A DNA stretch of 64,000 nt from Lumnitzera littorea. Taxonomy: Eukaryota; Streptophyta; Magnoliopsida; Myrtales; Combretaceae. Of the stretch, positions 34,601 to 49,600 are shown in pieces (position 1 is the stretch's first letter; each line of letters begins with the position of its first letter). A model generated the notes under the pieces. It made no database searches. It was not told the DNA's origin and saw only the letters and a list, made by a program, of their open reading frames with translations. The DNA lies in assembly GCA_024138015.1 (NCBI GenBank), contig JAMXBB010000002.1:48875473-48939472 (forward strand), given 5' to 3'. Position numbers and translations under genes: made by a program.

Positions 34601-37600
34601 CAGAAGCACAATGCATAGATAAGCCAAGATTTGTTCTAAGGGTTGCTTTAGAGAAAACTGTGAGGGGCCCCTTAAAATTTTACTTTTAACATGTATAAGG
34701 CATTTCATATGTTTGTTGGCTTCCATGTGGATGTGTTCATATTAAAAGCATTAATTATGCCAGGTGGAAGCCAAGAAACACATGGAACTCCTCGGATAAC
34801 TTATCTATCTTCTCAAGTCACAATGGTATACCAAAATTCTCAACAAGGTATTATTAGAAAACTCATCTAGCTTCTCAAGAAGTAAAACAAACTTGACAAC
34901 ACATTACAGCCATAATTCATACAATTGAATCACTCTTTCCAATATTTAAAGAAAAAGCCAATTTCTTCGGATAGAAAGTAATTATAAATTAACCCGATAA
35001 TATAGCCTACCCGTCCCAAGGCCTAGAAAAAATTATCTACATTAATGGAACCTTTGCTTCCAATCAGCCTTCTTTACCCTTGCTCCTTATTTTTGCAAGC
35101 AACATATTCCCCCACATTCCACATTATCATCATCAACAAAATCATACCAAAAGCATATTAAATTTTCAGAAGAAAACAAAAGGTAAGGCATACAGATAAG
35201 TCTGGCACATAAGGGGAAAATGCTATTAACAACCTCTGAGATTTGAGGGGGGATCCAACGTCTAACCTAAGGACTGACATTATGCTTAATAAAAACTAGA
35301 AGCACAAAGCAATTTTTAAAAAGTTGAAATTGAACTAGACCTACCAACCTCTCCAGAAAAAAGCCGTGGTCGCAAACCTAGAGCTGAACATGGTGCATCA
35401 AGAAGTACTCTGTCAAAGCTGTGAGGTGGAAAACCTTTTGAATTCTCCACCCTGCCACCCACAGATTGATTCCTTCCAGGTCCATTCCTCAATCTTCGCA
35501 TGCTCTTCCTAATGTCGGCTTTGCTGATGTGAGTTCGCTCATTCCCTTTTTCATTTCTAACTAAAATAATTAACTCATTAGAGATGAAATTGTAAATGCT
35601 TGCAAATTCCCTTCAAGGCCATTCCACAAGACTGATTTAATTTTCCTTTGTCATCTAATTTTAAGCTTTCATAGAATTATCTTCATCTAAAAATTACTTA
35701 TTGCAGATGACTTTACATTATTTCTCTATCACAATCACCAATATATATTATCCATCATATCACAAAATGTCAACAAGTTTCAGTTAGGTGGTGGACAAAC
35801 ACTTGTGTCATTTTCAAAAATTAGTGAAAAGAGATGATAAAAAGCAAATGATTGTCAAAGGTACAGCGATGGTGAAAGGACAAGGACGAGGATCCTTTCT
35901 ATAAAAGTTGTTTATGGAAGTCAGATGCAGATGCAGCATGAGATCAACATGAGCAGTCACTTTTTGACACTAGTCATAGGCAATGCTAACAGAAAAACCA
36001 TTACAAATATTCTGTGACACTTTGAATACATAATATTCTGTTCTTGAAAATGAAAGCAGCTAATTGGAACTAGGCATACATGATCTATAAAAAAAAGTTT
36101 GCTGTCTCTTCCATTAATCAAAGAGAAAAGAAATAATATTATTGTTATTAATTATATGGATGAACAATTCACAATCTCCTCCTACAGGAATTCGGCAAAA
36201 TATGCAGTCAGAGGGTGAATATAATCCATATAATAATGCAATGGCATTTATTGATAAAGATCATAACATAGAAATGAGTTACAGAACTTGTTCTAAATGA
36301 CAAAGAAATATGCATACCCTTGCCCCATAACTTGTTTTTACATGACAAATTGATATGCTTACCCTTGTCCTTGAGTGTATCATCAATGCTAAGTTCTGCA
36401 GTATCACTGCACAATGTCTTCTCCACATTTGAGCCTAGATTCATGGAATTTGGAACTGTATGATAATTATTAGAATCAGCATTATTTGAGATGATTGAAT
36501 CGTCTGATTCATGTCTCTTGCAAATGGCTTTTAGAGCATCAAGTTTATACGTTGTTATACAATTCAAGCCCAATTCTGCAGCTAATTTCTGGATATCAAG
36601 TACCTACAAAACAATCAACAGAGATGGGCAAAAGAGTTACTTGGATGGCTATTTTTTGTGATTAGGCAAGCATAGAAATTAGAATAGTTACTGAATCGTA
36701 GGGCACAGCTTGAAATCACCATCATTAATTATTCACAATCAGCAAATAAAGAGCCAGACCTCAAACTGTGGAAGGTTGGTAGAATTTCTTCTTTTTTTTT
36801 TTTGGTGGGTAATGTCAGAATTTATCGATTTTGTAAAGGAGGATACAAAGAAAAGGGTACAAACCCACTATACAAAAGGGTAGGAAACAAACAAAAGATA
36901 CCTAGGAAGTCAAATGAATCACCAAACGAAAAAAAAAAAGGATTTTAGTTGATATACTGATTAACACACAAGTAATTGTACCTTACCTAAAAACCATACA
37001 AGGATCCTCTTAGCTAACTCAACTATTGAAAGAGAACTAAACCCTAATCTTCTTTCATTCCTTTCCTTCCACACATGATATATCACAAGGCCACAAATTC
37101 TGCACCAATCTGAACTCAAACAGCAGCCAACTGTGTTGAAAAGCACTAAAATGGATGAAGCACCATAGGGAACCAAAGAAGACTCAAGGGCATGGTCTTT
37201 CAGATGCAGCCAAATATTTCTTACAAACCCACAATTTAGGAAAAGGTGGTCAAAGGTTTCCTCCTCCACATTACACAAGAAACATGCATTCTGATTTGTT
37301 AAACCCCAACACTGAAATTTATCAAAAGTATAAAGCCTCTGATGAGCCACTAACCGAAGAATGAAAGCATGTTTGGGTTGGTTGCTTTTATCCATACGAA
37401 ACTCTACCATTAGACTTTTACTGCAGGGGTGTGTATAGTTTCATACGCCTCCTTGATGGAAAACTCCTTGCTTTGGCTTATCTTTCCAAACATAACTATC
37501 ATTGGAGTCACTTCTAAGATTTATCTCTATACCCAAATCATTTTTCCATCCCAAGGAGGAGACAAAGGCAATAGCAAGCAGAAGACCAACGAACATCAGG

Positions 37601-40600
37601 AAAAAACAAATGTTTTATTTTTAGTTTACTAGCTTTTATGTATAGGATATTATTCAGATTACAAGTACCTTATGAGATATTTTAGGGAAGTTGGTGTGGA
37701 AAGGCATGTATAAATATACTATTTTTATGAGAAATAGAGCAAGGGATGAATTATTGAGTCATTTTAATTTTGTTCAACATTTTTTATGAGATTAGAGTCT
37801 CATAACAATCCCCCAAAATTAGAGATGGGAGGTTAATTCTTGATCAGTCCACAACCCTTTTTTACCTCATTTCACCTTGACTAGATAGACCTAGTCTCAT
37901 AATGAATTGATATCAAAGCCAACTGCCATGAGTGATTTGGTGGAATCAAAGGAAGAATTCATGAAATTCCCGAGACAATGTACAGATGACCTGGCATGAC
38001 TTCAGGAACAAAGGACAAAAGCCATGCCGGAAAGGGAGGACTAGAAAGAGCTGCAAAACCTAGATACACAGCAGAAGTAAAGTGAACGTCCACAAAGCTC
38101 CAATTTGGAGACCCATGGGTCCCATAGGTTAGCAAGGTAGAATTGAAGCAACAAAACCAGATCAAGTCATGAACCCCAACTGCCAAACCAACCTCTTGCA
38201 GATGACATCCGGACCACCATACAGTCACAATTTGGCTCTCCTAGCAACAAGCCAATATACCTACTTCTATTGTGTGTCCAACCACCACATGTTGCCAAGA
38301 TGGTAGATGACTGCCTTAAACCACATGAATGGGACCACCATCTCTAGCGTGAACAGCAGTTGAGCTCCAACCTAAAGGAAGATTTCAACAGCAATATGTT
38401 CTTTACTTAGCCAAGCATGATTTTCATGTCTATAATGGAACAGCTGCCTGTTGAGCAGGTTTAACCATATTGATCAATTTTTCTGGTATCAAGACACACT
38501 GAGGACAGTAATCTGAGGCTGGCCATGTTCCACTTGAGGAAGCCATGTGCAGTTTTACAAATTAAAAGGGTGTCTCTTTTTGTGAAGCAACTACTTGAGC
38601 TTGAGGACAGGCTCTTTCTGTGGGAAGTAATGTTACGAATATTAGCAAAAATAAATATTTTATACTTAGTTTAGTATCTTTTATGTATAGGATATTGTTA
38701 GGACATCATCATGATTATAAAATATCTTATGAGATATTTTATGAATTTTTTGTAATATTCTTACGAGACAAAAAGCAAGTCAGAAATTAGAGATCTGATG
38801 ATCCTCTCCCTCAACCCTTCATTGTTGACTAGATCCTGCTGCAAGCCCATAACAAAAGAAAATTTGCACCACCCCTCCCCCCAACAAAACCCCCCATCCC
38901 AAAAGAACCAAACCACCAACCAAAAAAAAAGAAGACACCCTAAGTGTTGTAATAACAATGCAGCTCAAGGAAAATCATAAATTGGGTTAACAGAAAAAAT
39001 TTGATGGCATAAGTTTCTTTCCAGATGCCAAAATTGTTCTTCTACAAAAATAAAAATGTGCAACCATTCATGAATTAGTGTATATAGGATTACAAACAGA
39101 GATGATTCAAAGTCATTCAGGAACAACAACTCAAGACTTTTAAGCCCATCCGGCTCTAAATCAAGCTATTCACAGAGAAGATATACTCAAGCCAACTATA
39201 CCTTAATTGCAAACCAATTAACCACTAGCATAATGGTCGCAAAAAGCATGATAAATTAGTCATCCCAACTCGTACCTTATTGTGAGATCTATCTGTTGCA
39301 ATAACCTCACCCTCATCCTTCATGAGAATTGCAATTGCAGTTGTCTTCCCTCCTGGTGCTGCACACATATCTAGAATCCTCTCTCCTTTCTGAGGATCTA
39401 ACATTATGCAAGGAATGGTTATTCCTGTGTCTTCAGTAAAGATAACACAAATTGAGCAACAATAAAGTTAATAACTTCAAGAGCTCACATATCTAAATAC
39501 AAAGAAATCCTATCATGGGAATTTTTCTAAAGAAAGGAGAAAAGAAAAAAAATCTGCATATTCTATCCCAAAAACATAAAAAAAAAAAAGGAAAAAAGAA
39601 AAAGACCAGAAGATCATCTTAGTCAAAGAGAACTTAAATTCACTAACTTATGTCCTACATAAGCATTAAAGTCAATTACCCTTATGATGGTGGGTAAAAG
39701 ACATCTTCAGCAACTTGAACAAAAATCCAACAATGGCATACACTTCACACAAGTCAAAGTTTAAAATTGTCATTGATGACACCACAGCTGCAAGAGCAAA
39801 ATCAAATATTGATTTCAGGAATTCAACTCCTAAAACTAATGCTTATGAAATTTCAATTATTCTTCTTCTTTTTTTTTGGATAATTAGTTTACATGGTGGT
39901 TGTAAAAATACACTATCGATTGAAAAGCCAGACAATTAAGCATGAAGATTTGAGAAGGATGAGGAATGCAGTTACATGTGAGCCAAGCTCAATCTCACAA
40001 CATAAAGTGATCTCTTTTGTTGTTGGATAATATATCTTGTATGGAGTCTGTTAATTTCCATTGTTTGCTAATTCGGTTATGTGCTCTCGTATTTTGAATT
40101 TTCTGTTGTTGGTCTGCTCGTCGTGTTTGTTATTGCTGGTCTGCTGGTTGTGTCTATTGTTGTTGATCTGCTGGTCATGTAAGGGGAGAGTGGGTTGTTG
40201 ATCTGCTGATCATGTAATGGAATATTGGTGTCATCTCATTTGTGTAGTAGGTTATGTGTCAGTTTTGTGTTGTGATCAAGGGTCGGTTGTGTTGTGCAGT
40301 TAGGAGAAGTTTTAGGGAGTAGCGCATGCAGAGAGTGCAAATAGGAATGGGCTTGTTCTATAACTGCTACTTTGTATTATTTAAAAGCAGAAAATGAATG
40401 AAAGAAAACAGCCTATTTTCACAAATTAAAACATCAAAAAAATTTCAAAATCAATTCTGAAGAGACCATTGGATTCTCTCTAACAAGCCCATAACTCATA
40501 GTTCAACACAAATCCAAAAGGAAGAAAGACCCCCAAATCTGATTTAATTGTGGATTCTCCTAAATATAACTCTAGTACTGCATCCCATAACAGATGCCAA

Positions 40601-43600
40601 ACAAATCCTTCCACGAATGTGGATGTGAAAGATAAAAGCACATGGTTGCATAGATCAAAGGTGAAATAACAAAAATTTGCTGCATGTATTTTGCACTCAA
40701 ATTAATTCAGATACTAATAATTTGTCACTAGATGTCAAAGCAGAAGTAAACTAAATCATCATGGGTGGAGGTTCCACAATTATAACCATCAGTTTTTACA
40801 CTATTGTTAGATCTCATCAAGTGATTGGACACCAAAGCATGAAAGCATTCGTGTAGCAGCACACTTAGTGGATGAGCTATTTGTGGAGATATTTCATATT
40901 AAGGGGTTTTCTTAAGAACAGGAAGTTAATACAATAGTGATCCAACAAATTCTATCAACAATGAAAAGCTTAGTTTAGTCGTGCTTCAACTAGAACAATA
41001 CTTTTACTCTAATCCTTGCAACCACGTATTGAATTGGCACATATATAAAAGATTATTTCAATTAGATACTCCATAAACAATAACATCTTAAGCCTATAGT
41101 ATACTTCTTTTTTAGGTTAGATTTTTTTTTTTTTTTTTTTTTTTGGGCAGTTATGGATGACAGTCAATCGAGACAAACTTAAATGTAAATCCACATCTCA
41201 ACATTGTATTCTTAAAGTCTGAAGTCAATGCCATCAGATAAAAGAAATATCCAGCCAGCAAAACAATATGACAGGAAATGGCTTCAAAACATTCTATTGG
41301 AAGCCTGCACACAATCACCCTTCCCACTTCTAAGATGTCTACTGATCTACAGAAATCGAATGATATTGCTAGTTTAGAAGATGCATAACTTGTCAAACTT
41401 TCTATATGGAAACAAGCAAGGGACAACATAGATGCTGAACAGTCAAGAATTAGGTCTACTCAAAACACAAGATAATCACTTCATGGAGCTATAAATTATA
41501 AGCACACCACATACCTAGAGCATGAGCAGTGACAATACTTGGCAGGTTCTGAAGAAAAATTTCCCCTTGAAGAACATCTGGGAGTGAAAAGGAAGAATAA
41601 TTAAAGGAGCTTTCGACATCTTCAGCAAACTGTATCCAAATAAACAATATCCAGAAGGCAAAATTATTTTTTTGGGTAAGGAAATCCAAAAGAGAAATTA
41701 ATGAATAACAGCATATATTTTAAGAATCATTTCCATTATAAATACCAACATTGTAATGATAACAAAAGAGATGATAGAAATGCACATACAATGTCCTCAA
41801 GTAACAGAAGTACAAAATTCAAATACCAGGAAAATATCTATATGTACAAATGATTTAATCAATGAAGGCATGCTGAATAACCAGCAACTATGCATTCGCC
41901 ATTTGGGTATCTATTGAAATAGCAGCAGCATAAAATGGCAATGCCTCTGCATTACATCAACTCAGAAAAACTCATCATTACATGACAAGTGGACGTCTCC
42001 AATTTATAATTCCAACATCATTACATGACAAGGAAAAGCGAGAGAACTCAAACAGGACAACTGAAATAAAATAACAAGTTCTCCTCCAACATAAAGAATA
42101 AGGCCTATGATCTATCGTGTAGAATTAGACAAGAAATAAACTGCAAGCATGTTATAATGCAAATATCAAAGTGGGAACATATTGAGGTCAAGACCTGCTA
42201 CACCTATCAGTTTCCAATCCCACTTACAATTTGACACAATTATAAAGTCAATATTACAGAGAGTACAACTAATGATTTCTCCAGCTTTCATTTCAACCAT
42301 GGCTTTTGAATACTCTCATGGAATAACATCAAGAAGAGATTGCACACAACAGGAATTCAAGCCTTCTAAGAGTTCATTCAATGAAACACAAAGACACATG
42401 GACAGCGACAAAGACATGATACTAATGAATCCAAAATGAAATATATACAATCGAAAATGAGTAATGGGTTACCCTACCATTAAAGGAAGGCAGTCTGTAC
42501 ACTCGATTGGTCATGTCAACAGCAACTCCTTCTAAAGCACGGAATATGCCTGCCCTTGACATCACTGTTATTCCTTGACCAATATACAGGCTATTACGTT
42601 CATAGTAGTATGGATCTGTCACAAGGAGAAAGAGAAAGGTCAAAGAAAATATTTATTGCCTAACATCAAGCATGAAAGGAATTAGAAGTACCTTAAGCGA
42701 TTGAGTTTATGGGGTACACATGACAAGAAATATACCATCCTAATTATGATCCATAAAATCTTTAGGTCGTTAAACTTCCTAATTGGTTTTGATGATTTAT
42801 TATGCATGTCTAATTAAATTATTAGGTATGTAATGCTTAAACATGAGAATGGCAGATCTATATAGAAGGTTTTACATTATATAGAAAATCTTCTGGAAAA
42901 CAGCAGCTTTAACGATCATTTTAACATTTTTGACAAAGATGCAATTTTCATGGTTCAAGTCCTAACTCCTTTCAAACAAATTTATGACTGAAAGATCACA
43001 AATTCATCCCTAAAAGTTCGAATATTAAAGTCTCCAACTAACTTATGCAGATCTTTTAAATATCCAAATTTTGGAGCACTAGTTCAAGTTTTGTTTGGAA
43101 GATCTCATGATAAACAAGCCAAAGGAAGTTTGATTTAATCACTCATTTTAAATCAACAACAAATAAGGATATTATAAGGATTTTATGGAGAAAATCTTTA
43201 ACAGAGGATTTTATTGGGGAAAAGAAAATCTCATTCAAAAAGGATCATTCCATATCCAAGATAAATAGATGCAATCACATGCAAGTTCACATACAAAGCT
43301 TTCCAAATCTAATAAGTACTGAAGATATCAACAATGCAATATAATTAAATGAGGAACGAAATTTTTAAATTCAGAAAGGTCAAGACTTTCTCTTTTTGTG
43401 GAGAAGATAAATGTAGAAGCAAGCTCATTTAAGGATCTAGAGAAAGTGTGGAAGAGGGCAAATGAAATTAGAATGAAATATTGTTAAATGATCTCTTATC
43501 ATGATCCTTGTTGCCTGTTCCCATAAACTTGTCTGGCACCAAAGAGGGTCGTGGAGAGGGTAGCATAAAAGGTGCTTTGTGCTTTTTGCTCTTGATTGAG

Positions 43601-46600
43601 AGAGTTTGCAACTTTGAGAGAATGATTAGATTACTGTAGTTCTCTATAGGCTCTTACCAAGCATAACAGCATAAGACAGAGAGTGACTAGTGTAAGTTGT
43701 GTTTGTATACTTTTCTCCCAAAGCATAGTGGAAAACAATTTGATCACCTGGCACCTAGAGATGGAGCTAAAAAAGTGGACTGATGCTCAAAACGGTCTCA
43801 TCATTTCTCTTTCTTTCTTTCTATATTGATTTCTGCATTTATTTGCTTAACACCATAAGTTATTTTTCAAAAATCAAAACAAAGTGATTTCTGAAAAGTT
43901 TAAATTTAATTAGATCAACCAATTCAACCACCCTTCTTAATTGCCCTTTTGGGACCTATGTAGGTAATTATGCATCATAACCATACAGAAACAATCATCC
44001 AGTTACATTTTAAAGAAGTTCAAAGGATTTTCTTTTTACAAATAGAAAAAGAAGATGCCTTTAGCATAGTGCTAAAGGATTGAATCTATAAAAGTGACAA
44101 AATTCAGAAAGAGAAGGTAAACATGACAAAACTCTCCAAACTTCAAGAGATTGGTTCACATGAAAATTGGAGACCAAAATCTCAAGCGAAAGCCTCATTT
44201 GAATAGTCCATTTAAAAAGATTTCATTCATATACAAAAGACCTATACTACAGAAATGATGTAGCTCAATCAAGATAACATTACAACCCTCTGAACGGTAA
44301 GACAGGACAATAGAGCATTGTGCTGAATGGTAAGACAAGACAAAAAAAAAGCATTAAGCTGAGTGCAATTCATCAAATGATGAAACCAAGCAGAACCTGA
44401 TGCCAGATTCCTTGGGTAATTAAAGAATGTGACCTTGTGATGTGCCAATTACAAGTTCTATCAAAAGATGGACTGCAGCTACTACAATAAAGATGACTGG
44501 TTCATAAGTAAAAATTATCTCCGGTGAGAATATGACAAAGCTTCCAACCAATTATATATACATACATGTATATGTAGAGTGAGAGAAAGAGAGCAAAAAA
44601 ATCAACTAAGAGAAAATTTCCTCAGCATGATAATAAGAACTCTTGCAACTAACAAACAGAAAGACAGAAGAAACAATCTCACTAATATCAGAACCTGGAG
44701 AAAGTAATTCCTTACCATTTTGGTTTCCCAGGAGAACAGTCCCACGCGTCATATTAATACCCCATCCACCATCAATAGGCTGCTCAACTGCAACAGAAAC
44801 TGCAACCACATCACCTTTCTCCACATGAGCACTGCATGCCATTACACCAGGAACGTACACCTAGAATTACACTATCATGAGAAGAGAGAGATACACATTC
44901 TTTTTAGATGGGATGAGAATATCTATAGAATATCTGATCAGAGATCATTCAGTTACTAGTGTCAAGCATCTTGGCAGATAAATAGATTGTAAAAGTCCAT
45001 TACTACGCCAAACCCCAACTGTCAGAAATATAAAACACATGCCTAAAAAGCAATTAAGCCTTCCATATTGAAACATAATCAATATCCATATTAGTTTTCA
45101 ACATGTACAGAGACCTCGCAAGTTGAAGAAAGCAAAAAGTATGCGATTTTAGCCAATAGACAAGCAGAACTTATTTCGTCTACTATAGCATTTCTACTAA
45201 GAGAAGGTCCTACAGATGAAATGGGGTGAAAGTTTCCATTCTCCAACTTCTAGACTCTCAATTGAATTATTCAAGCTATTTAAGGACAAGATTGAGTCAA
45301 AAATTGCTAAGGGACCTTAGTTTATTCTTTTAACTTCAAATGTAATGAAAAAGTGAACTTACTTGCATTGATGCTGATAACTATGAAACTTACTATGTTT
45401 TAACCTGATTTTCACTAGACTTATCGATATGAACCAGAAAATTAAAGTAACAAAAACTAAGTTTTTTGTTGATTTTCATAGAATAAAAAAGTAAAAACCC
45501 TAATACCTTTAATGAAGAAGATCCATGAGCACTATGCTCATCCTAAAAACACATGAGCAGTTTTGCTCAAAACCACTCACTTAGAAAAAAAATGACTGAC
45601 TAACTCACTCACTAACTGCCCTACCACTATTTATAGAGTAAAACACTAACACTACTAATACTCTAATGACACTTTAATCCTTCTATACACTTATATGTGA
45701 AATTGTACACTTCTATAAGAAAATGCTTGGTTTCAAGTTTACATGCAAAAATGAACTCAAGTGCACAAACATAAAAGAAAAGCTAAGAAGATATCAAAGT
45801 TCAAGCACTTTGTCCAAATGACATCTCGCTTCCTTCAAATAAACTGACTGCATGGGAAGAATGATAAACTTTTATAACCGGCTTCAGGCAAATGAAGTCA
45901 ATTCATCCGACCAAATTCAGTACCCTAACATTTCAAGAGACTATCCAACTGAAGTCCCACTTAAATAAAACAAAATCCCAATTTAGCTCAAGGAATATTC
46001 TTCTGAGGTTAAAGCCTAAGTGCAAGGGTTTTGCATTAAGAGACTTCGTACAATAGAAGTCCCACTTTGGTCGAGCAAAGTCAACTATATTTTGCATGAT
46101 ATAAGTACTTTCTTTTCCACAATTTTGGCAGGTTTTCAATTTTTTTTAACTCTTTAGCATGCAAGTTACACCTTTTAGTAGTCTTAGGTCGTCTAAGTGG
46201 TGGAGGAAGTTCGGTGCTTTGATCAAGCTGGGTTTGGAGATGCATTATCAAAATTTCCATCAAGATTAGTTTTCTCTTTCCTTTCATTTTATGTTTTCAA
46301 TGACTTTCTCTGTTTTCTTTGATGTTGTTCTCGATTGCTTTATGAACTAAATTGATTGTAGGATGTTGATGACATTATATGGATGATTAATTTATGATTA
46401 TTTTATATGTCACGTTTTAATTACTTAAGAAATTTGATTTTCTCTATATCATGATTCATTTACCCATTTTTTGGCCAAATATTAGTTTTGATGAATTCAA
46501 ATCAATAGAAACTCGAAAGGGAATTTAGCAGTTTGTACGGTTGGAGAAAATTCATATAAACACATGTTTTAATTGAACTAATTGTTGACATACTTAATGC

Positions 46601-49600
46601 AATTGGTTTTATTATCTTGAAATAGACATGTACCAATAGTTGGAATCAATTAGGATATAGTTTTGTAAGAGGAATATAATTGCTAATGGGGGATTACGAA
46701 TTGAAAGATCAACAGGGAAATTAATGTTGTACGTAGGATTTTCATAACTCAAAAAGGAAGAGGTTCTTAGTAAACCTAGTAAAAAAGTTTGAGTAATCAA
46801 TCTCAACATGTATAATATAAGCATAGGTTAATTTAACCAAATGATAGCTTAGGATTTTGCAACTTAGGACATAGTTTTAATAAATTAATGTTAATTATCT
46901 GCTTGAAAATCCAAATTCTGTAGCCTAAATAAAAGTACAAATGATGCATACAAAAGAAGTTAGTATTGTAGTCCCTTTGGTATAACCTGGTCTTACTAAT
47001 TTTATTACTTATTGCTACAGTATACAACTCAGTCCACTTGTCAATGTTAAATTGTTGATTCCTGCATCATATCACATACACACACACAGTATATGTATGT
47101 ATGAATGTTGTGTGTATATACATAATGTATGTATATGCATATTGTTATTTTTACTTTTTGAGTAAATGAAAAAATATATTCAATAATTGCAAGTGAAAAC
47201 AAGCCAACTCATTACAATAGAAAATCTCCCCATAAGTTCCATTTTCTATTTCTTTCAAACCAGAGACAGTTCTGGTCACCAGAAGGTGGGATAGTACACA
47301 GGCAGTGTTTGAACTTTCTCTTGGTAATCAAATATTATGAATTATGACATACGTCATAGATAATAGACAAACAATATTTTCATTTAGAAAAGGGTAAATT
47401 GCAAAGAGACACCATTGTTTCTTTTTACATATTTTAGTAAATTACTTCCAACTAATTTTTCTGATTCTTTTATCTTGCTATTATGTAATTGTTCTAACCA
47501 TAAAATAGTCAAAGGGGAATTGGAAACCCACCTTAAAAGGATTAAAATGTCTAAATGCTTATTTTGAAAGATATAAGGCTAAGTGCATATTGGACAAAAG
47601 ATAAGGTTGATCTATGTGTAATTCATCCGGAAAGAAAAAATAGAAAAGAAAAAAGAAAACATAACAGAAGCAAAAGACTTGTAGGAATGAAAAATGAAAC
47701 CAATTAAAAATGACACTCCATAAGAATACATACAACTAGAGCTAAACATTAGAATTTGTCAAACCCTAGAACCTGTTATATCCTCCATGATCAGGTGGGT
47801 TCCAGGGTAAGTATAGACACCACAGGATAAATTTCAATTTCAAATCTTCAAACTTGCACCTGTACAGTATGGTACAAAGTATGACCACGTAGCTACCCTG
47901 AAACTTGTACTGCATATCTTACAAGTTTTATGTTAAAGGGTTACTTGTAATTTTGCAATATGTGCAAATTATCATGTGCCCATCCATAAAACATGCTAAT
48001 AAATTCAATTAAATTTGAGAAATATAATCCGACCAAGTCAATCAACTTATAACCAACTGTTATAGACTAACTCTCAAATAGGCAATTAAATATTTAGCAC
48101 ATTTCCAATTTGAGTAGGTACTGGGTTTATGCATATTATATTTTGTTGTTATTTATGTTCTTTTACTACAATTCAATATGTTTACATTCATCATAGTTTA
48201 AATTTAAAAGTGAGATTGGCTTTCAATCCGAATATCATGATTTTAAGCATGTATGATTATTTTAGACAGGAAAAAAATAAAGTAAAAAGAGAAAAATAAA
48301 AAATTTCACAGGGTCCTTTATGTAGAATTCTGTTTCAAATGTTTCGAACCAGTGCTTACAAGATTCAATACAAGGTAGAGATTCCTACCCTACCCACCTT
48401 GGACATGTTTATGCCAAAAATGCAACTTATAAAGAATACCTTCATCATCATGTTTCTAGCAAAACCTTTTGGATTCTAAAGTATGGTGTGGCAAAAAGAA
48501 CTGTTAACTTGTATCTGTTGCTTGATCAGGTTGCTTTCCTTGGTTGTAAAATTTAAATGTGATAATTTATATAGACTATGGATGAATACTGCCAATAGTA
48601 AACGCAACAATTATAGACAGCAGGCAAGAACTGAGATGGAAAGCAAAACATCAAGCATAGTGGACAGGGAAAGCTACATCTTTTTATTTTTTAATCATCA
48701 AGCTCTATTTGTTATTGAGCCTATAATTTCCAAGGTTTCATTTTTGACTCGTCACCTTGCTCAGCATTCTAGCTTAAATCACCTTAAAAATATAGATTTC
48801 ATTTAGGCTCTAGGATTATTGCATTTGTTAATTGATTAAGAGTTCAAAGAGAATTATGAAGAACTCATATTGCTAGCATATATTCACATCAAAACCTCAC
48901 AAGATACAAAATACATGCAGATATGATCAGATAACAGCATTATTAAAGGCAAATTATCTAGATAAGCATCTGATAAGAAATGTCTACCTGTGCACCTCGA
49001 AGAACTGCCTCTGCACATTTACGACTGACAATAACCTCCTTGGGAAGTTTGTCAGGGGTGCAACCATAATCAATGGTATGGGGTCCAGAACCTTTAACAA
49101 TTACAACATAGTCTAGTTCGGGTACTTTGCATTTGGAAACCAATGCAGCCCGTGGATTTTCCATGCAAGCATCTCCATCAAGTGATGGCTCCATGACTGC
49201 CTGATTCTGGTACCCAAATTCTAGCAGGGATTAGAGTTCTTCTTCAAGTGCTTTCTTTTATTATTCATCCCAAATTTACATCATTACTAAAGCTTACAAT
49301 ATCTGAGGCATTTCCAAAGCCAGCTTCCTCAACAATAGCATGTAACTTCTGAATAACTGCATCACTTGTGGACTTGAGCGTGTTAACGCGAATGCATGAG
49401 TAGCACGATGGATGCCTAACACATAATTGAAAACTAATTAAAATAAGAAGATTAGAAACAAATATATATATATACTTATTCTTAATATATACATTCTCCC
49501 ACATTTCCATTGTTGCAATTAATAATTGCTCTAAGGATTCATTTGGTTGAATTCCTTGAAATAGGAATTCATGGAATCTGAAATTCTATGGTTTTCTGAT

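Noticed and set aside
45933..46287. Two overlapping minus-strand frames as a gene in intron 3
   Set aside because: No recognisable domain, overlapping frames and a Lys/Leu bias expected by chance in AT-rich DNA.
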